Source: Streptomyces sp. NBC_00490
Lineage (GTDB): Bacteria > Actinomycetota > Actinomycetes > Streptomycetales > Streptomycetaceae
Direction: 5' to 3'
Length of the DNA stretch: 64,000 nt
Assembly (NCBI RefSeq): GCF_036013645.1
Contig: NZ_CP107869.1
Location: 8,432,001-8,496,000, forward strand
Shown piece after piece: positions 38,887 to 48,174 of the stretch. Made by a program: the position numbers and the translations under genes. Below the pieces are notes generated by a model, which was not told the origin of the DNA, made no database searches, and saw only the letters and a list, made by a program, of their open reading frames with translations. The stretch's first letter is position 1; every line of letters starts with the position of its first letter.

Positions 38887-40227
38887 TCAGGCGGTCACGG
38901 TCGCCCGCTCCGCCGTCGGCTTCGGCGTGCGTTCGCCGAGCTGCTCCGTCGGGATGCTGTGGGTCTCGCGGGCCGTGAGGACGGCGATGACCGGCGGGAC
39001 GCACAGCGCGGCGGTGAAGAACGCGACCGCCGACCAGTCGCTGCCGTCGGGGCCCGCGATCTGCGCGGCGAAGGTGACCGCGAACCCGGCCACGGCGAAA
39101 CCGATCTGGGTGCCGATCGCCATGCCCGACAGCCGGACGCGGGTGGAGAACATCTCGCCGTAGAAGGCGGGCCACACCCCGTTCGCGGCGCTGTAGACGA
39201 CACCGAAGGTCACGATGCCCAGCACCAGGGTCAGCGGGTAGTTGCCCGTGGAGATCGCCCAGAGGTACACGAACATCATGACCCCGCTGCCCGCGGCGCC
39301 GATCAGGTAGACCGGGCGGCGGCCGATACGGTCCGAGAGCGTGGCCCACGCCGGGATCGTGCCGAGGGCGACGAGGTTGGCCAGCGCGCCCACCCACAGC
39401 ATCGAGGAGCGGCTCATCCCGACCGAGTCGCTGGTGGCGTACGCCAGCGCCCAGACCGTGAAGATCGTCGAGACCGAGGCGATCAGCGCACCCGCGATCA
39501 CCCGCAGGACGTCCGCCCAGTGGTTGCGGGCCAGGAACGCGAGGGGCATCTTCACGACGCCCTCGGAGGCGGTCTGCTGCTCGAAGGCCGGGGTCTCCTC
39601 CAGCTTGCGGCGGATGACGTAGCCGACGACGGCGACCGCGATGCTCAGGAAGAACGGTATCCGCCAGCCCCAGGACAGCAGCTGGTCCTCGGGGAGCGCG
39701 GCGATCGGGATGAAGGCCAGCGTGGCGAGGAGCTGGCCGCCCTGGGTGCCGCTGAGGGTGAAGCTGGTGAAGAAGCCGCGCCGGTGCGGCGGCGCGTGTT
39801 CCAGCGTCATGGAGTTGGCGCTCGCCTGCTCGCCGGCGGCGGAGATGCCCTGGAGGACACGGCACAGCACCAGCAGGACCGGTGCGAGCGTGCCGACCTG
39901 GTCGCGGGTGGGCAGACAGCCGATGAGGAAGGTCGACAGGCCCATCAGGATCAGCGTGAAGACCATGATCTTCTTGCGGCCGAGCTTGTCACCGAAGTGG
40001 CCCAGGAAGAGCGCGCCGATCGGCCGGGCCGCGTAGGCCACACCGAACGTGGCCAGCGACAGCAGGGTCGCGGTGGCCGGGTCGGACTTGTCGAAGAAGA
40101 TCTCCGGGAAGATCAGCGCGGCCGCGCTGCCGTAGATGAAGAAGTCGTAGTACTCCAGCGCGCTGCCGATCCAAGCGGCAGTGGCCGCCTTTTTCGGCTG
40201 CCCGACGGCGTCGGCGGGGACGGACAC
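38887..40227 (-). CDS. MHS-family transporter (ShiA-like)
   Basis: A 446-residue metabolite:H+ symporter of the MFS. WIGSALEYYDFFIYGSAAALIFP is the MHS family signature in the first helix, followed by GHFGDKLGRKK and, in the second half, DRIGRRPVYL. About 12 membrane helices. Neighbouring shikimate dehydrogenase and dehydroshikimate dehydratase genes make shikimate or quinate the likely substrate. GTG 40227 has GAAGGAG seven bases upstream. The 18-bp operator at 40344-40361, shared with the divergent aroE promoter, implies control by the TetR protein at 40426. Confidence 0.87.
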   Translation of the reverse strand: MSVPADAVGQPKKAATAAWIGSALEYYDFFIYGSAAALIFPEIFFDKSDPATATLLSLATFGVAYAARPIGALFLGHFGDKLGRKKIMVFTLILMGLSTFLIGCLPTRDQVGTLAPVLLVLCRVLQGISAAGEQASANSMTLEHAPPHRRGFFTSFTLSGTQGGQLLATLAFIPIAALPEDQLLSWGWRIPFFLSIAVAVVGYVIRRKLEETPAFEQQTASEGVVKMPLAFLARNHWADVLRVIAGALIASVSTIFTVWALAYATSDSVGMSRSSMLWVGALANLVALGTIPAWATLSDRIGRRPVYLIGAAGSGVMMFVYLWAISTGNYPLTLVLGIVTFGVVYSAANGVWPAFYGEMFSTRVRLSGMAIGTQIGFAVAGFAVTFAAQIAGPDGSDWSAVAFFTAALCVPPVIAVLTARETHSIPTEQLGERTPKPTAERATVTA

Positions 40228-40343
40228 GAGTGTGCTCCTTCGAGGGAACTCCAACGTATGCGGAGTGAGCGGCGGGGGAGAAGTGCCTGAGCCCTGGGGT
40301 GCTGGGTCGGCCGCGCTGGGGTCCTCGGGGCTGCGGTTAATTA

Positions 40344-40361
40344 ACCCACTAGGTAGTTAGT
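40344..40361 (-). promoter_or_regulatory. Predicted TetR operator upstream of transporter
   Basis: The dyad AC-N2-ACT-N4-AGT-N2-GT (ACCCACTAGGTAGTTAGT), about 117 bp upstream of the transporter start, in an AT-rich patch (TTAATTAA at 40337-40344). The same 18-bp pattern occurs at 41191-41208 and, at this composition, is not expected by chance in the window. Confidence 0.7.
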
Positions 40362-40425
40362 AGCGCTTGGGTAGGGATGTTGCGCCCGCGTTTCCCACGT
40401 GTCAAGAGGCCCTGCCGAAGGATCT

Positions 40426-41091
40426 TCAGTCGGCGATGCGCTCCGCCGTCAGGTAGGCGATCACCATGTCGCCCAGCATGTTCCGGTAGTGCTCGCGCTG
40501 CGCGGGGGCGACGAGGTCGCGGCCGAACAGGGCGCCGAAGGTGTGCCGGTTGGCGACCCGGAAGAAGCAGAAGGAGCTGATCATCGCGTGCAGGTCCACG
40601 GCGTCCACGTCGGCCGTGAACAGGCCGGACTTCTGGCCCGACTCCAGGATCCGGCGGATCACGTCCAGGGCGGGCGAGCCGATCTTGCCGAGCTTCTCGG
40701 AGGCGGCGATGTGCTCGGCCTCGTGGATGTTCTCGATGCTGACCAGGCGGATGAAGTCGGGGTGCTGCTCATGGTGGTCGAAGGTGACCTCGGCGAGCTT
40801 GCGGATGGCCGCGACCGGGTCCAGATGCTCGACGTCCAGCTCCTGCTCGGCCTCCCGGATCACGCCGTACGCCCGCTCCAGGACGGCCGTGAACAGCTGC
40901 TCCTTGCCGCCGAAGTAGTAGTAGATCATCCGCTTCGTGGTGCTGGTGAGGGCCGCGATGTCGTCGACCCGGGCCCCCGCGAAGCCGACCCGGGCGAACT
41001 CGCGGGTCGCGACGTCCAGGATCTCGGCCTTGGTGCGCGCGGCGTCACGGGTGCGCCCGTTGGGTCGTGCCGGTTCTTCCACGCTGGTCAT
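40426..41091 (-). CDS. TetR family regulator of shikimate/quinate genes
   Basis: A 221-residue TetR regulator. DNA-binding domain at about residues 15-60 (RTKAEILDVATREFARVGFAGARVDDIAALTSTTKRMIYYYFGGKEQLF), and a C-terminal TetR_C domain containing IHEAEHI. ATG 41091 has AAGGAA upstream. It sits between, and is divergent from or tandem with, the two promoters carrying the shared 18-bp operator, so it probably represses the transporter, itself and the aroE-quiC genes until a hydroaromatic ligand is present. Confidence 0.87.
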   Translation of the reverse strand: MTSVEEPARPNGRTRDAARTKAEILDVATREFARVGFAGARVDDIAALTSTTKRMIYYYFGGKEQLFTAVLERAYGVIREAEQELDVEHLDPVAAIRKLAEVTFDHHEQHPDFIRLVSIENIHEAEHIAASEKLGKIGSPALDVIRRILESGQKSGLFTADVDAVDLHAMISSFCFFRVANRHTFGALFGRDLVAPAQREHYRNMLGDMVIAYLTAERIAD

Positions 41092-41190
41092 CGGGTTCCT
41101 TCGGGTGTGCGGCCAGTGCCGCGATTCTAGAAGCCCGCTCACCCCGCGCGACGGGTCAGGGCTTCCCAAGCGCGCTTTCCGGGTGCTATG

Positions 41191-41208
41191 ACTAACTCAC
41201 TAGTTCGT
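41191..41208. promoter_or_regulatory. Predicted TetR operator in tetR-aroE intergenic region
   Basis: ACTAACTCACTAGTTCGT fits AC-N2-ACT-N4-AGT-N2-GT, the same dyad as at 40344-40361. An overlapping inverted repeat CTCACTA/TAGTGAG spans 41196-41219. It lies 29 bp upstream of the aroE start and 100 bp upstream of tetR, able to control both. Confidence 0.75.
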
Positions 41209-41236
41209 ACATTAGTGAGCCGCTCAGGAGGTCCGC

Positions 41237-42115
41237 GTGGCCAAGGACTCGTATCTCGTCGGACTGATCGGTGCGGGCATCGGCCCCTCGCTCAGCCCGG
41301 GCCTGCACGAGCGGGAGGCCGACCGCCAGGGTCTGCGTTATCTGTACCGGCTCATCGACATCGACGTCCTCGGCGTCGGTCCGGAGGCGGTCGGCGATCT
41401 GCTGCGGTCCGCCCGGGACACGGGTTACGACGGGCTCAACATCACGCACCCCTGCAAGCAGCTCGTCATCGAGCACCTCGACGCGCTCTCCCCGCAGGCC
41501 GAGGCGCTCGGCGCGGTCAACACCGTCGTCCTCGAGGACGGCCGGGCCGTCGGCCACAACACCGACGTGACCGGCTTCGCCGCGTCCTTCGCCCGCGGCC
41601 TGCCGGACGTGCCGCTGGAGAAGGTCGTCCAGCTGGGCGCGGGCGGCGCGGGAGCGGCCGTCGCGCACGCCACGCTCACCCTCGGCGCGGAGCGGGTCAC
41701 GGTCGTGGACGCGCTGACCGACCGGGCCGCCGCCCTCGCCGCCTCCCTGAACCGCCACTTCGGCGAAGGCCGGGCCACCCACGCGACCCCGGACCGGCTC
41801 CCGGACCTGCTCGCGAGCGCCGACGGAATCGTCCATGCCACCCCCACCGGCATGGCCGCCCACCCCGGCCTCCCCTTCGCCGCAGAACTCCTGCACCCCG
41901 GCCTGTGGGTCGCGGAGGTCGTCTACCGCCCTCTCGAGACCGAACTCCTGCGCACCGCCCGCGCGTTGGGCTGCGCCACCTTGGACGGGGGCGGAATGGC
42001 CGTGTTCCAGGCCGCGGACGCGTTCCGTCTCTTCACCGGGCGGGAGCCCGACAGCGCTCGCATGCTGGCCGACATCGCGGAGATGGCCGGGGTCGTCGAG
42101 AGCTCGGCGGGCTAG
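41237..42115 (+). CDS. aroE: Shikimate/quinate 5-dehydrogenase
   Basis: A 292-residue AroE-family enzyme. The shikimate-binding residues are visible as SLSPGLHE near the N-terminus and NITHPCKQ (catalytic Lys) about residue 75, with NTDVTGF near 110. The nucleotide turn is LGAGGAGAAVAHA. GTG 41237 has AGGAGG five bases upstream. Context with a transporter and 3-dehydroshikimate dehydratase suggests a catabolic role oxidising shikimate or quinate, rather than the biosynthetic AroE, which is usually with aroF/aroK-type genes. Cofactor preference cannot be stated. Confidence 0.9.
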   Translation: MAKDSYLVGLIGAGIGPSLSPGLHEREADRQGLRYLYRLIDIDVLGVGPEAVGDLLRSARDTGYDGLNITHPCKQLVIEHLDALSPQAEALGAVNTVVLEDGRAVGHNTDVTGFAASFARGLPDVPLEKVVQLGAGGAGAAVAHATLTLGAERVTVVDALTDRAAALAASLNRHFGEGRATHATPDRLPDLLASADGIVHATPTGMAAHPGLPFAAELLHPGLWVAEVVYRPLETELLRTARALGCATLDGGGMAVFQAADAFRLFTGREPDSARMLADIAEMAGVVESSAG

Positions 42116-42235
42116 GCCGTGTCGATACTGCGGGCCGTCAGTGGCTGGTCGCGCCCCGCGGCGGAGCCGCACATGTACACAGCCCCGCGCCCCTGACGGG
42201 GCCCTGTAGGACCGCAGGTCGAAGGAGCATGTCCC

Positions 42236-44029
42236 ATGCGTACGTCCATCGCCACCGTCTCCCTCAGCGGGTCCCTCACCGAGAAGCTCACGGCCGCCGC
42301 CCGGGCCGGCTTCGACGGTGTGGAGATCTTCGAGAACGACCTCCTCGCCAGCCCCCTCACCCCCGAGGAGATCCGCACCCGCTGCGCCGACCTCGGTCTC
42401 GGCATCGACCTCTACCAGCCGATGCGGGACATGGAGGCGGTGCCCGAGGAGCAGTTCGCGCACCATCTGCGCCGGGCCCGGCACAAGTTCGAGCTGATGG
42501 GGCGGCTCGGCGCCGACACGGTCCTCGTCTGCTCCAGCGTCCACCCCCTCGCCGTGGACGACGACGCCCTCGCCGCCGAACAGCTGGGCCGACTGGCCGA
42601 CCTGGCCCAGGAGTTCGGCGTCAAGGTCGCCTACGAGGCGCTGGCGTGGGGCCGCCACGTGAGCACGTACGACCACGCCTGGCAGATCGTCCGCGCGGCC
42701 GACCACCCGGCGCTCGGCACCTGCCTGGACAGCTTCCACATCCTCTCGCGGGGCTCCGAACCCAAGAGCCTCGAAGCCATCGCGGACATCCCCGGCGAGA
42801 AGATCTTCTTCCTCCAGCTCGCCGACGCCCCCCTGCTCGCGATGGACGTCCTGCAGTGGAGCCGCCACTACCGCTGCTTCCCGGGGCAGGGTGGATTCGA
42901 TGTGGCGGATCTTGTACGCCGTGTATTGCATACGGGCTACGACGGTCCGCTCTCGCTCGAAGTCTTCAACGACGTCTACCGGCAGGCCGACGCCGGACCG
43001 ACGGCCGTGGACGCGCACCGCTCGCTGCTGGCGCTCCAGGAGGCGGTCGGCGTCGCACCCCTGCCCGGGCCCGTCGTCCCCACCGGCGTCGCCTTCGCCG
43101 AGCTGGTCACACCCGATGCCGGGCCGGTCACGGCGGTGCTCGGCGCGCTGGGCTTCGCCCGCACCGCACGTCACCGCAGCAAGCCGGTGGACCTGTGGCA
43201 GCAGGGCGAGGCCCGACTGCTGGTCAACACCGGGCCCGCCGGACGCCGTGACGGCACCGGCCTCGCCGCGATCGGCCTGGAGTCCCCGGACCCGGCGGGC
43301 GCTGCCCGGCGCGCCGAGTCCTTGCTGGCCCCGGTCCTGCCCCGCCGCCGCGCCGCGGAGGACGCCCCCCTGGACGCCGTCGCGGCGCCGGATGGCACGG
43401 AACTCTTCTTCTGCGCGACCGGCCGTCCCGAACTGCCCAACTGGCGGGCCGACTTCGCGGACGTGACGCACGAGGCGGGGGCGACGGGAGTGCGGCGCAT
43501 CGACCATCTGGCGCTCGTCCAGCCCTGGCACCAGTTCGACGAGGCGGCCCTGTTCCACCGCAGCGTGCTCGGGCTCCAGGCCCAGGAGAGCGTGGACGTC
43601 GCCGACCCGTACGGGCTGATGCGCAGCCGGGCGGTGACGAACCCGGACGGCAGCGTCCGGATCGCGCTGAGCGTCGGCGCGGCACCCACGGACGACACGG
43701 TGCACGCCCAGCACATCGCGTTCGCCACGGACGACGTGGTCACGGCGGCACGTCGGTTCCGGGACGCGGGCGGCCGCGTCCTGCCGATCCCCGCGAACTA
43801 CTACGACGACCTCGCCGCCCGCTTCGAGTTCGCCGACGGTGAGCTGGAGACGTACCGCGAGCTCGGCATCCTCTACGACCGGGACGCGTACGGCGAGTTC
43901 CGCCACTGCTACACCCGCACGGTCGGCCGGGTCTTCTTCGAACTCGTCCAGCGCGACGGCTACCGCGGCTACGGCGCCCCGAACGCCCCGGTGCGGCTGG
44001 CCGCGCAGCACGGCGTCACTGGCGGCTGA
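42236..44029 (+). CDS. quiC: 3-dehydroshikimate dehydratase fused to HPPD-like domain
   Basis: A 597-residue two-domain protein. Residues 1 to about 270 are a TIM barrel of the sugar isomerase/AP endonuclease type, with metal ligands in YEALAWG, CLDSFHILSRG and LSLEVFND. From about 285 on is a 4-hydroxyphenylpyruvate-dioxygenase-like double VOC domain (RRIDHLALVQP, then HIAFATDDV, then GRVFFELVQRDGYRGYG with the ligand Glu). The same fusion is known for QuiC1-type dehydratases, which convert 3-dehydroshikimate to protocatechuate; the HPPD part has no proven reaction. ATG 42236 with GAAGGAG upstream. It is 120 bp after aroE, probably the same operon. Confidence 0.88.
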   Translation: MRTSIATVSLSGSLTEKLTAAARAGFDGVEIFENDLLASPLTPEEIRTRCADLGLGIDLYQPMRDMEAVPEEQFAHHLRRARHKFELMGRLGADTVLVCSSVHPLAVDDDALAAEQLGRLADLAQEFGVKVAYEALAWGRHVSTYDHAWQIVRAADHPALGTCLDSFHILSRGSEPKSLEAIADIPGEKIFFLQLADAPLLAMDVLQWSRHYRCFPGQGGFDVADLVRRVLHTGYDGPLSLEVFNDVYRQADAGPTAVDAHRSLLALQEAVGVAPLPGPVVPTGVAFAELVTPDAGPVTAVLGALGFARTARHRSKPVDLWQQGEARLLVNTGPAGRRDGTGLAAIGLESPDPAGAARRAESLLAPVLPRRRAAEDAPLDAVAAPDGTELFFCATGRPELPNWRADFADVTHEAGATGVRRIDHLALVQPWHQFDEAALFHRSVLGLQAQESVDVADPYGLMRSRAVTNPDGSVRIALSVGAAPTDDTVHAQHIAFATDDVVTAARRFRDAGGRVLPIPANYYDDLAARFEFADGELETYRELGILYDRDAYGEFRHCYTRTVGRVFFELVQRDGYRGYGAPNAPVRLAAQHGVTGG

Positions 44030-44067
44030 CACACCGGTGACAGGGCGGGGCTCCGGTCGCTTTTTCG

Positions 44068-44111
44068 ACGACGAGGCCCGGGCCACCACGTGGTGGCCCG
44101 GGCCTCGTCGT
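44068..44111. terminator. Long perfect hairpin between convergent operons
   Basis: A 44-bp perfect palindrome with 22-bp arms and no loop bases (44068-44089 / 44090-44111), centred on CACGTG, between quiC and the leftward-read histidine phosphatase. A TTTTT run lies at its left edge. It probably ends transcription from both sides. Confidence 0.85.
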
Positions 44112-44118
44112 GCGACCG

Positions 44119-44706
44119 CTACGGCCGGGTGTTCCACTCGGCGATGACCGGGCGGCCGTGTTCCGTGGACAGCCGGCTGACCGTGCCCGTCGCCAGCTGG
44201 AAGAGCCGTCCGTCGGCGGGCACCAGGCCCAGCCGGCGGGCCGTCAGCACCCGCAGGAAGTGGGCGTGCGCCACGAGGACCACGTCCCCGTCCGGGAGTG
44301 CCGCGTCCACCCGGGCCAGCACCCGGTCGGCGCGTGCCCCGACCTCGGCGGGCGACTCGCCGGGGTGTCCCTCGGGGCCGGGCGGCACGCCGTCGGTCCA
44401 CAGGTACCAGTCGGGCCGGGTCCGGTGGATGTCGACGGTGGTGACGCCCTCGTAGCCGCCGTAGTCCCACTCGTGGAGGTCGTCATAAGGCAACACCCCT
44501 GACAGACCGGCGAGTTCGGCGGTGCGTATCGCGCGGTCCAGCGGGCTGCTGAGCGCGGAGACGAAGGTCCTTCCGGAGAGCAGCGGAGCGAGGGACTTGG
44601 CCTGTTCCTCACCGTGCGCGGTGAGGGGCAGGTCGGTCCAGCTGGTGTGCCGGCCCGACACGCTCCACTCCGTCTCTCCGTGGCGGACCAGCAGGAGGTC
44701 CCCCAC
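44119..44706 (-). CDS. Histidine phosphatase family protein
   Basis: A 195-residue phosphoglycerate-mutase-like phosphatase. The catalytic RHGET is at residues 8-12, the second basic segment is SSPLDRAIRTAE, EWDYGGYEG supplies the Glu, and VAHAHFLRVL contains the second catalytic His. The start is GTG 44706, six bases after the gnd stop, so it is the last gene of the pentose-phosphate operon. It may dephosphorylate a sugar phosphate, or be a cofactor-dependent mutase; the short length favours a phosphatase. Confidence 0.87.
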   Translation of the reverse strand: MGDLLLVRHGETEWSVSGRHTSWTDLPLTAHGEEQAKSLAPLLSGRTFVSALSSPLDRAIRTAELAGLSGVLPYDDLHEWDYGGYEGVTTVDIHRTRPDWYLWTDGVPPGPEGHPGESPAEVGARADRVLARVDAALPDGDVVLVAHAHFLRVLTARRLGLVPADGRLFQLATGTVSRLSTEHGRPVIAEWNTRP

Positions 44707-44712
44707 GGTGCG

Positions 44713-45600
44713 CTACTCCTTCGACTCGACGGCGTGGCCGCCGAACTGGTTGCGCAGCGCCGCGATCATCTTCATCTGCGGCGAGTCGTCCTGGCGGGAC
44801 GCGAACCGTGCGAACAGGGACGCGGTGATCGCCGGAAGCGGTACGGCGTTGTCGATGGCGGCCTCGACGGTCCAGCGGCCCTCGCCGGAGTCCTCCGCGT
44901 AGCCGCGCAGCTTGTCCAGGTGCTCGTCCTCGCCCAGGGCGTTGACCGCCAGGTCCAGCAGCCAGGAACGGATGACCGTGCCCTCCTGCCAGGACCGGAA
45001 GACCTCGCGCACGTCGGTCACGGAGTCGACCTTCTCCAGGAGCTCCCAGCCCTCGGCGTAGGCCTGCATCATGGCGTACTCGATGCCGTTGTGGACCATC
45101 TTCGCGAAGTGCCCGGCGCCCACCTTGCCCGCGTGGACGAAGCCGAAGTCGCCCTCGGGCTTGAGCGCGTCGAAGACCGGCTGCACCTTCGCGACGTGCT
45201 CGGCGTCGCCGCCGACCATGAGGGCGTAGCCGTTCGTCAGACCCCACACACCGCCCGAGACGCCGGCGTCGACGAAGCCGATGCCCTTGGCGGCGAGCTC
45301 CTCGGCGTGCTTCTCGTCGTCCGTCCAGCGGGAGTTGCCGCCGTCGACGACCGTGTCGCCGGGGGAGAGGAGGTCGCCGAGCTCATCGACGACGGACTGG
45401 GTCGGGCCGCCGGCCGGGACCATCACCCAGACCACGCGGGGGGCTTCGAGCTTCTCGACGAGTTCGGCGAGACTCGCCACGTCGGAGACCTCGGGGTTGC
45501 GGTCGTATCCGATGACGGTGTGGCCTGCGCGGCGGACCCGCTCGCGCATGTTGCCGCCCATCTTGCCGAGGCCGATGAGGCCGAGCTGCATCGACGTCAT
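44713..45600 (-). CDS. gnd: 6-phosphogluconate dehydrogenase (decarboxylating, short type)
   Basis: A 295-residue enzyme of the short 6PGDH class (the long class is about 470). Nucleotide fold LGLIGLGKMGGNM, VDGGNSRW and DAGVSGGVWG for substrate, and catalytic Lys in GHFAKMVHNGIEY. It converts 6-phosphogluconate to ribulose 5-phosphate and CO2 with NAD(P) reduction. ATG 45600 is just before the pgi stop; ATG 45591 is an alternative. It fits downstream of zwf in the same operon. A separate 6-phosphogluconolactonase gene is not in the window. Confidence 0.92.
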   Translation of the reverse strand: MTSMQLGLIGLGKMGGNMRERVRRAGHTVIGYDRNPEVSDVASLAELVEKLEAPRVVWVMVPAGGPTQSVVDELGDLLSPGDTVVDGGNSRWTDDEKHAEELAAKGIGFVDAGVSGGVWGLTNGYALMVGGDAEHVAKVQPVFDALKPEGDFGFVHAGKVGAGHFAKMVHNGIEYAMMQAYAEGWELLEKVDSVTDVREVFRSWQEGTVIRSWLLDLAVNALGEDEHLDKLRGYAEDSGEGRWTVEAAIDNAVPLPAITASLFARFASRQDDSPQMKMIAALRNQFGGHAVESKE

Positions 45601-45601
45601 G

Positions 45602-47248
45602 TCAGCGCACTTCCTTCAGTTCACGGTATGCGGCCACGAGGGCGGCGGTTGACGCGTCGAGGCCGGGTACCTCGGCGCCTTCGGTGAGGGCGGGCTCGAC
45701 CCGCCTGGCGAGCACCTTGCCCAGCTCGACGCCCCACTGGTCGAAGGAGTCGATGTTCCAGACGGCGCCCTGGACGAACACCTTGTGCTCGTACAGCGCG
45801 ATCAGCTGACCGAGGACCGACGGGGTCAGTTCCTTCGCCAGGATCGTCGTGGTGGGGTGGTTGCCCTTGAACGTCTTGTGGGTGACCAGTTCCTCCGGGA
45901 CGCCCTCGGCGCGCACCTCGTCCGGCGTCTTGCCGAACGCCAGCGCCTGCCCCTGCGCGAACAGGTTGGCCATCAACAGGTCGTGCTGCGCCTTGAGTTC
46001 GTCGCTCAGCTCGGCCACGGGCCGGGCGAAGCCGATGAAGTCCGCCGGGATCAGCTTGGTGCCCTGGTGGATCAACTGGTAGTACGCGTGCTGCCCGTTG
46101 GTGCCGGGCGTGCCCCACACCACCGGTCCGGTCTGCCAGTCGACGGGCCGGCCGTCGCGCTGCACCGACTTGCCGTTGGACTCCATGTCGAGCTGCTGGA
46201 GGTAGGCCGTGAACTTCGACAGGTAGTGGCTGTACGGCAGTACCGCGTGCGACTGGGCGCCCAGGAAGTTGCCGTACCAGATGCCCAACAGGCCAAGGAG
46301 CAGCGGGGCGTTGGCCTCGGCGGGGGCGGTGCGGAAGTGCTCGTCGACGATACGGAAGCCGTCGAGCATCTCCCGGAAGCGGTCCGGGCCGATGGCGATC
46401 ATCAGCGAGAGGCCGATCGCCGAGTCGTACGAGTAGCGGCCGCCGACCCAGTCCCAGAACTCGAACATGTTGTCCGGGTCGATACCGAACTCGGTGACCT
46501 TGCCGCCGTTCGTCGACAGCGCCACGAAGTGCCGGGCGACCGCCTTCTCGTCGCCTCCGAGGCCGTCGAGCAGCCAGGAGCGGGCCGAGGTGGCGTTGGT
46601 GATCGTCTCGATGGTGGTGAACGTCTTGGACGCGACGATGAACAGGGTCTCCGCCGGGTCCAGGTCGCGGGTGGCCTCGTGGAGGTCGGAGCCGTCGACG
46701 TTGGAGACGAACCGGAGGGTGAGCGAGCGGTCCGTGAACGCGCGCAGCGCCTCGTACGCCATCGCCGGGCCCAGGTCGGAGCCGCCGATGCCGATGTTGA
46801 CGACATTGCGGATACGGCGGCCCGTGTGGCCGGTCCACTCGCCGGAGCGGACCCGGTCGGCGAAGCGGCCCATCTTGTCGAGCACGGCGTGCACCTGCGG
46901 CACGACGTTCTCGCCGTCGACCTCGACGACCGCGTCGGCGGGGGCGCGCAGCGCGGTGTGCAGGACGGCCCGGTCCTCGGTGAGGTTGATCCTCTCGCCG
47001 CGGAACATGGCGTCACGCAGGCCGAACACGTCGGTGGCGGTGGCCAGTTCCTGGAGCAGGGCCAGCGTCTCGTCCGTGATCAGGTGCTTGGAGTAGTCGA
47101 TGCGCAGATCGCCGACGCGTACCACGTAGCGCTCCGCGCGTCCCGGGTCCGTCGCGAACAACTCCCGCAGCTGCGCGAGCCCTTCGGCGCGGTGGTCCTC
47201 CAGGGCGGTCCACTCGGGCCGCCGGGTGAGGTTCGGGGTGTCGGACAT
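45602..47248 (-). CDS. pgi: Glucose-6-phosphate isomerase
   Basis: A 548-residue phosphoglucose isomerase. The signatures are [45 protein letters not shown], the catalytic Glu region MESNGKSV and the C-terminal Lys in [17 protein letters not shown] 47248 overlaps the opcA stop (ATGA). It interconverts glucose 6-phosphate and fructose 6-phosphate and links this operon with glycolysis. The longer open frame to 48361 is antisense noise. Confidence 0.95.
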   Translation of the reverse strand: MSDTPNLTRRPEWTALEDHRAEGLAQLRELFATDPGRAERYVVRVGDLRIDYSKHLITDETLALLQELATATDVFGLRDAMFRGERINLTEDRAVLHTALRAPADAVVEVDGENVVPQVHAVLDKMGRFADRVRSGEWTGHTGRRIRNVVNIGIGGSDLGPAMAYEALRAFTDRSLTLRFVSNVDGSDLHEATRDLDPAETLFIVASKTFTTIETITNATSARSWLLDGLGGDEKAVARHFVALSTNGGKVTEFGIDPDNMFEFWDWVGGRYSYDSAIGLSLMIAIGPDRFREMLDGFRIVDEHFRTAPAEANAPLLLGLLGIWYGNFLGAQSHAVLPYSHYLSKFTAYLQQLDMESNGKSVQRDGRPVDWQTGPVVWGTPGTNGQHAYYQLIHQGTKLIPADFIGFARPVAELSDELKAQHDLLMANLFAQGQALAFGKTPDEVRAEGVPEELVTHKTFKGNHPTTTILAKELTPSVLGQLIALYEHKVFVQGAVWNIDSFDQWGVELGKVLARRVEPALTEGAEVPGLDASTAALVAAYRELKEVR

Positions 47249-48174
47249 CAGCCGTTCTCCTTGGTGGCCTCGCCCCGCAGGGCGACGGCGTACATCTCGT
47301 CCGCGTCGAGGCGCCGCAGCTCCTCGGCGATCAGTTCGGAGGTGGTGCGGACCTTCAGCGCGAGGGTGCGCGAGGGCTGGCCGGGCAGCGACAGCGTGGC
47401 CAGCGGGCCCTCGGGGCGGTCGATGACGATCTCGCCGTTCGCGGTGCCCAGCCGGACGGCCGTGACGACCGGACCGTCGGTGACCACGCGGTCGACCGTG
47501 ACGCCGAGGCGGGCCTCCAGCCAGCGGGCCAGCAGTTCGGCGGCCGGGTTGTCCTCCTCTGCCTCCACGGCCGCCGAGGTGATCTTCGCGCGGGCCTGGT
47601 CGAGGGCGGCGGCCAGCATCGAACGCCACGGCGTGAGCCGGGTCCAGGCGAGGTCGGTGTCGCCGGGCGCGTAGGAGCGGACCCGGGCCTTCAGGACGTC
47701 CAGGGGGTTCTCCACGGCGTACAGGTCGGTGATCCGGCGCTGTGCCAGGGCGCCCAGCGGGTCCTTCGCCGGGTTGTCCGGGGCCTCCACCGGCCACCAC
47801 ACCACGACGGGCGCGTCCGGCAGCAGCAGCGGCAGCACGACGGAGTCGGCGTGGTCGGACACCTCGCCGTAGGTCCGCAGGATCACGGTCTCGCCGGTGC
47901 CGGCGTCGGCGCCCACCCGGACCTCGGCGTCCAGGCGCGAGCTGGTGCGGTCGCGCGGGGTGCGGGCGTGCCGCTTGATGACGACCAGGGTGCGCGAGGG
48001 GTGCTCGTGCGAGGCCTCCTCGGCGGCCTTGATCGAGTCGTAGGCGTTCTCCTCGTCCGTGACGATGACCATCGTCAGGACCATGCCCACGGCAGGGGTG
48101 CCGATGGCGCGGCGTCCCTGCACCAACGCCTTGTTGATCTTGCTTGCCGTGGTGTCGGTCAGGTCGATCTTCAT
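47248..48174 (-). CDS. opcA: Glucose-6-phosphate dehydrogenase assembly protein OpcA
   Basis: A 308-residue OpcA. The N-terminal [18 protein letters not shown], a [28 protein letters not shown] segment and a C-terminal [14 protein letters not shown] are typical of the actinobacterial protein. It binds and allosterically activates Zwf. It is encoded directly after zwf with a four-base overlap and before pgi, the usual actinobacterial order. Confidence 0.93.
   Translation of the reverse strand: MKIDLTDTTASKINKALVQGRRAIGTPAVGMVLTMVIVTDEENAYDSIKAAEEASHEHPSRTLVVIKRHARTPRDRTSSRLDAEVRVGADAGTGETVILRTYGEVSDHADSVVLPLLLPDAPVVVWWPVEAPDNPAKDPLGALAQRRITDLYAVENPLDVLKARVRSYAPGDTDLAWTRLTPWRSMLAAALDQARAKITSAAVEAEEDNPAAELLARWLEARLGVTVDRVVTDGPVVTAVRLGTANGEIVIDRPEGPLATLSLPGQPSRTLALKVRTTSELIAEELRRLDADEMYAVALRGEATKENG

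Noticed and set aside
41192..44470. Minus-strand frame of over 1000 codons across aroE and quiC
   Set aside because: Antisense to two well-supported enzymes; no motif.
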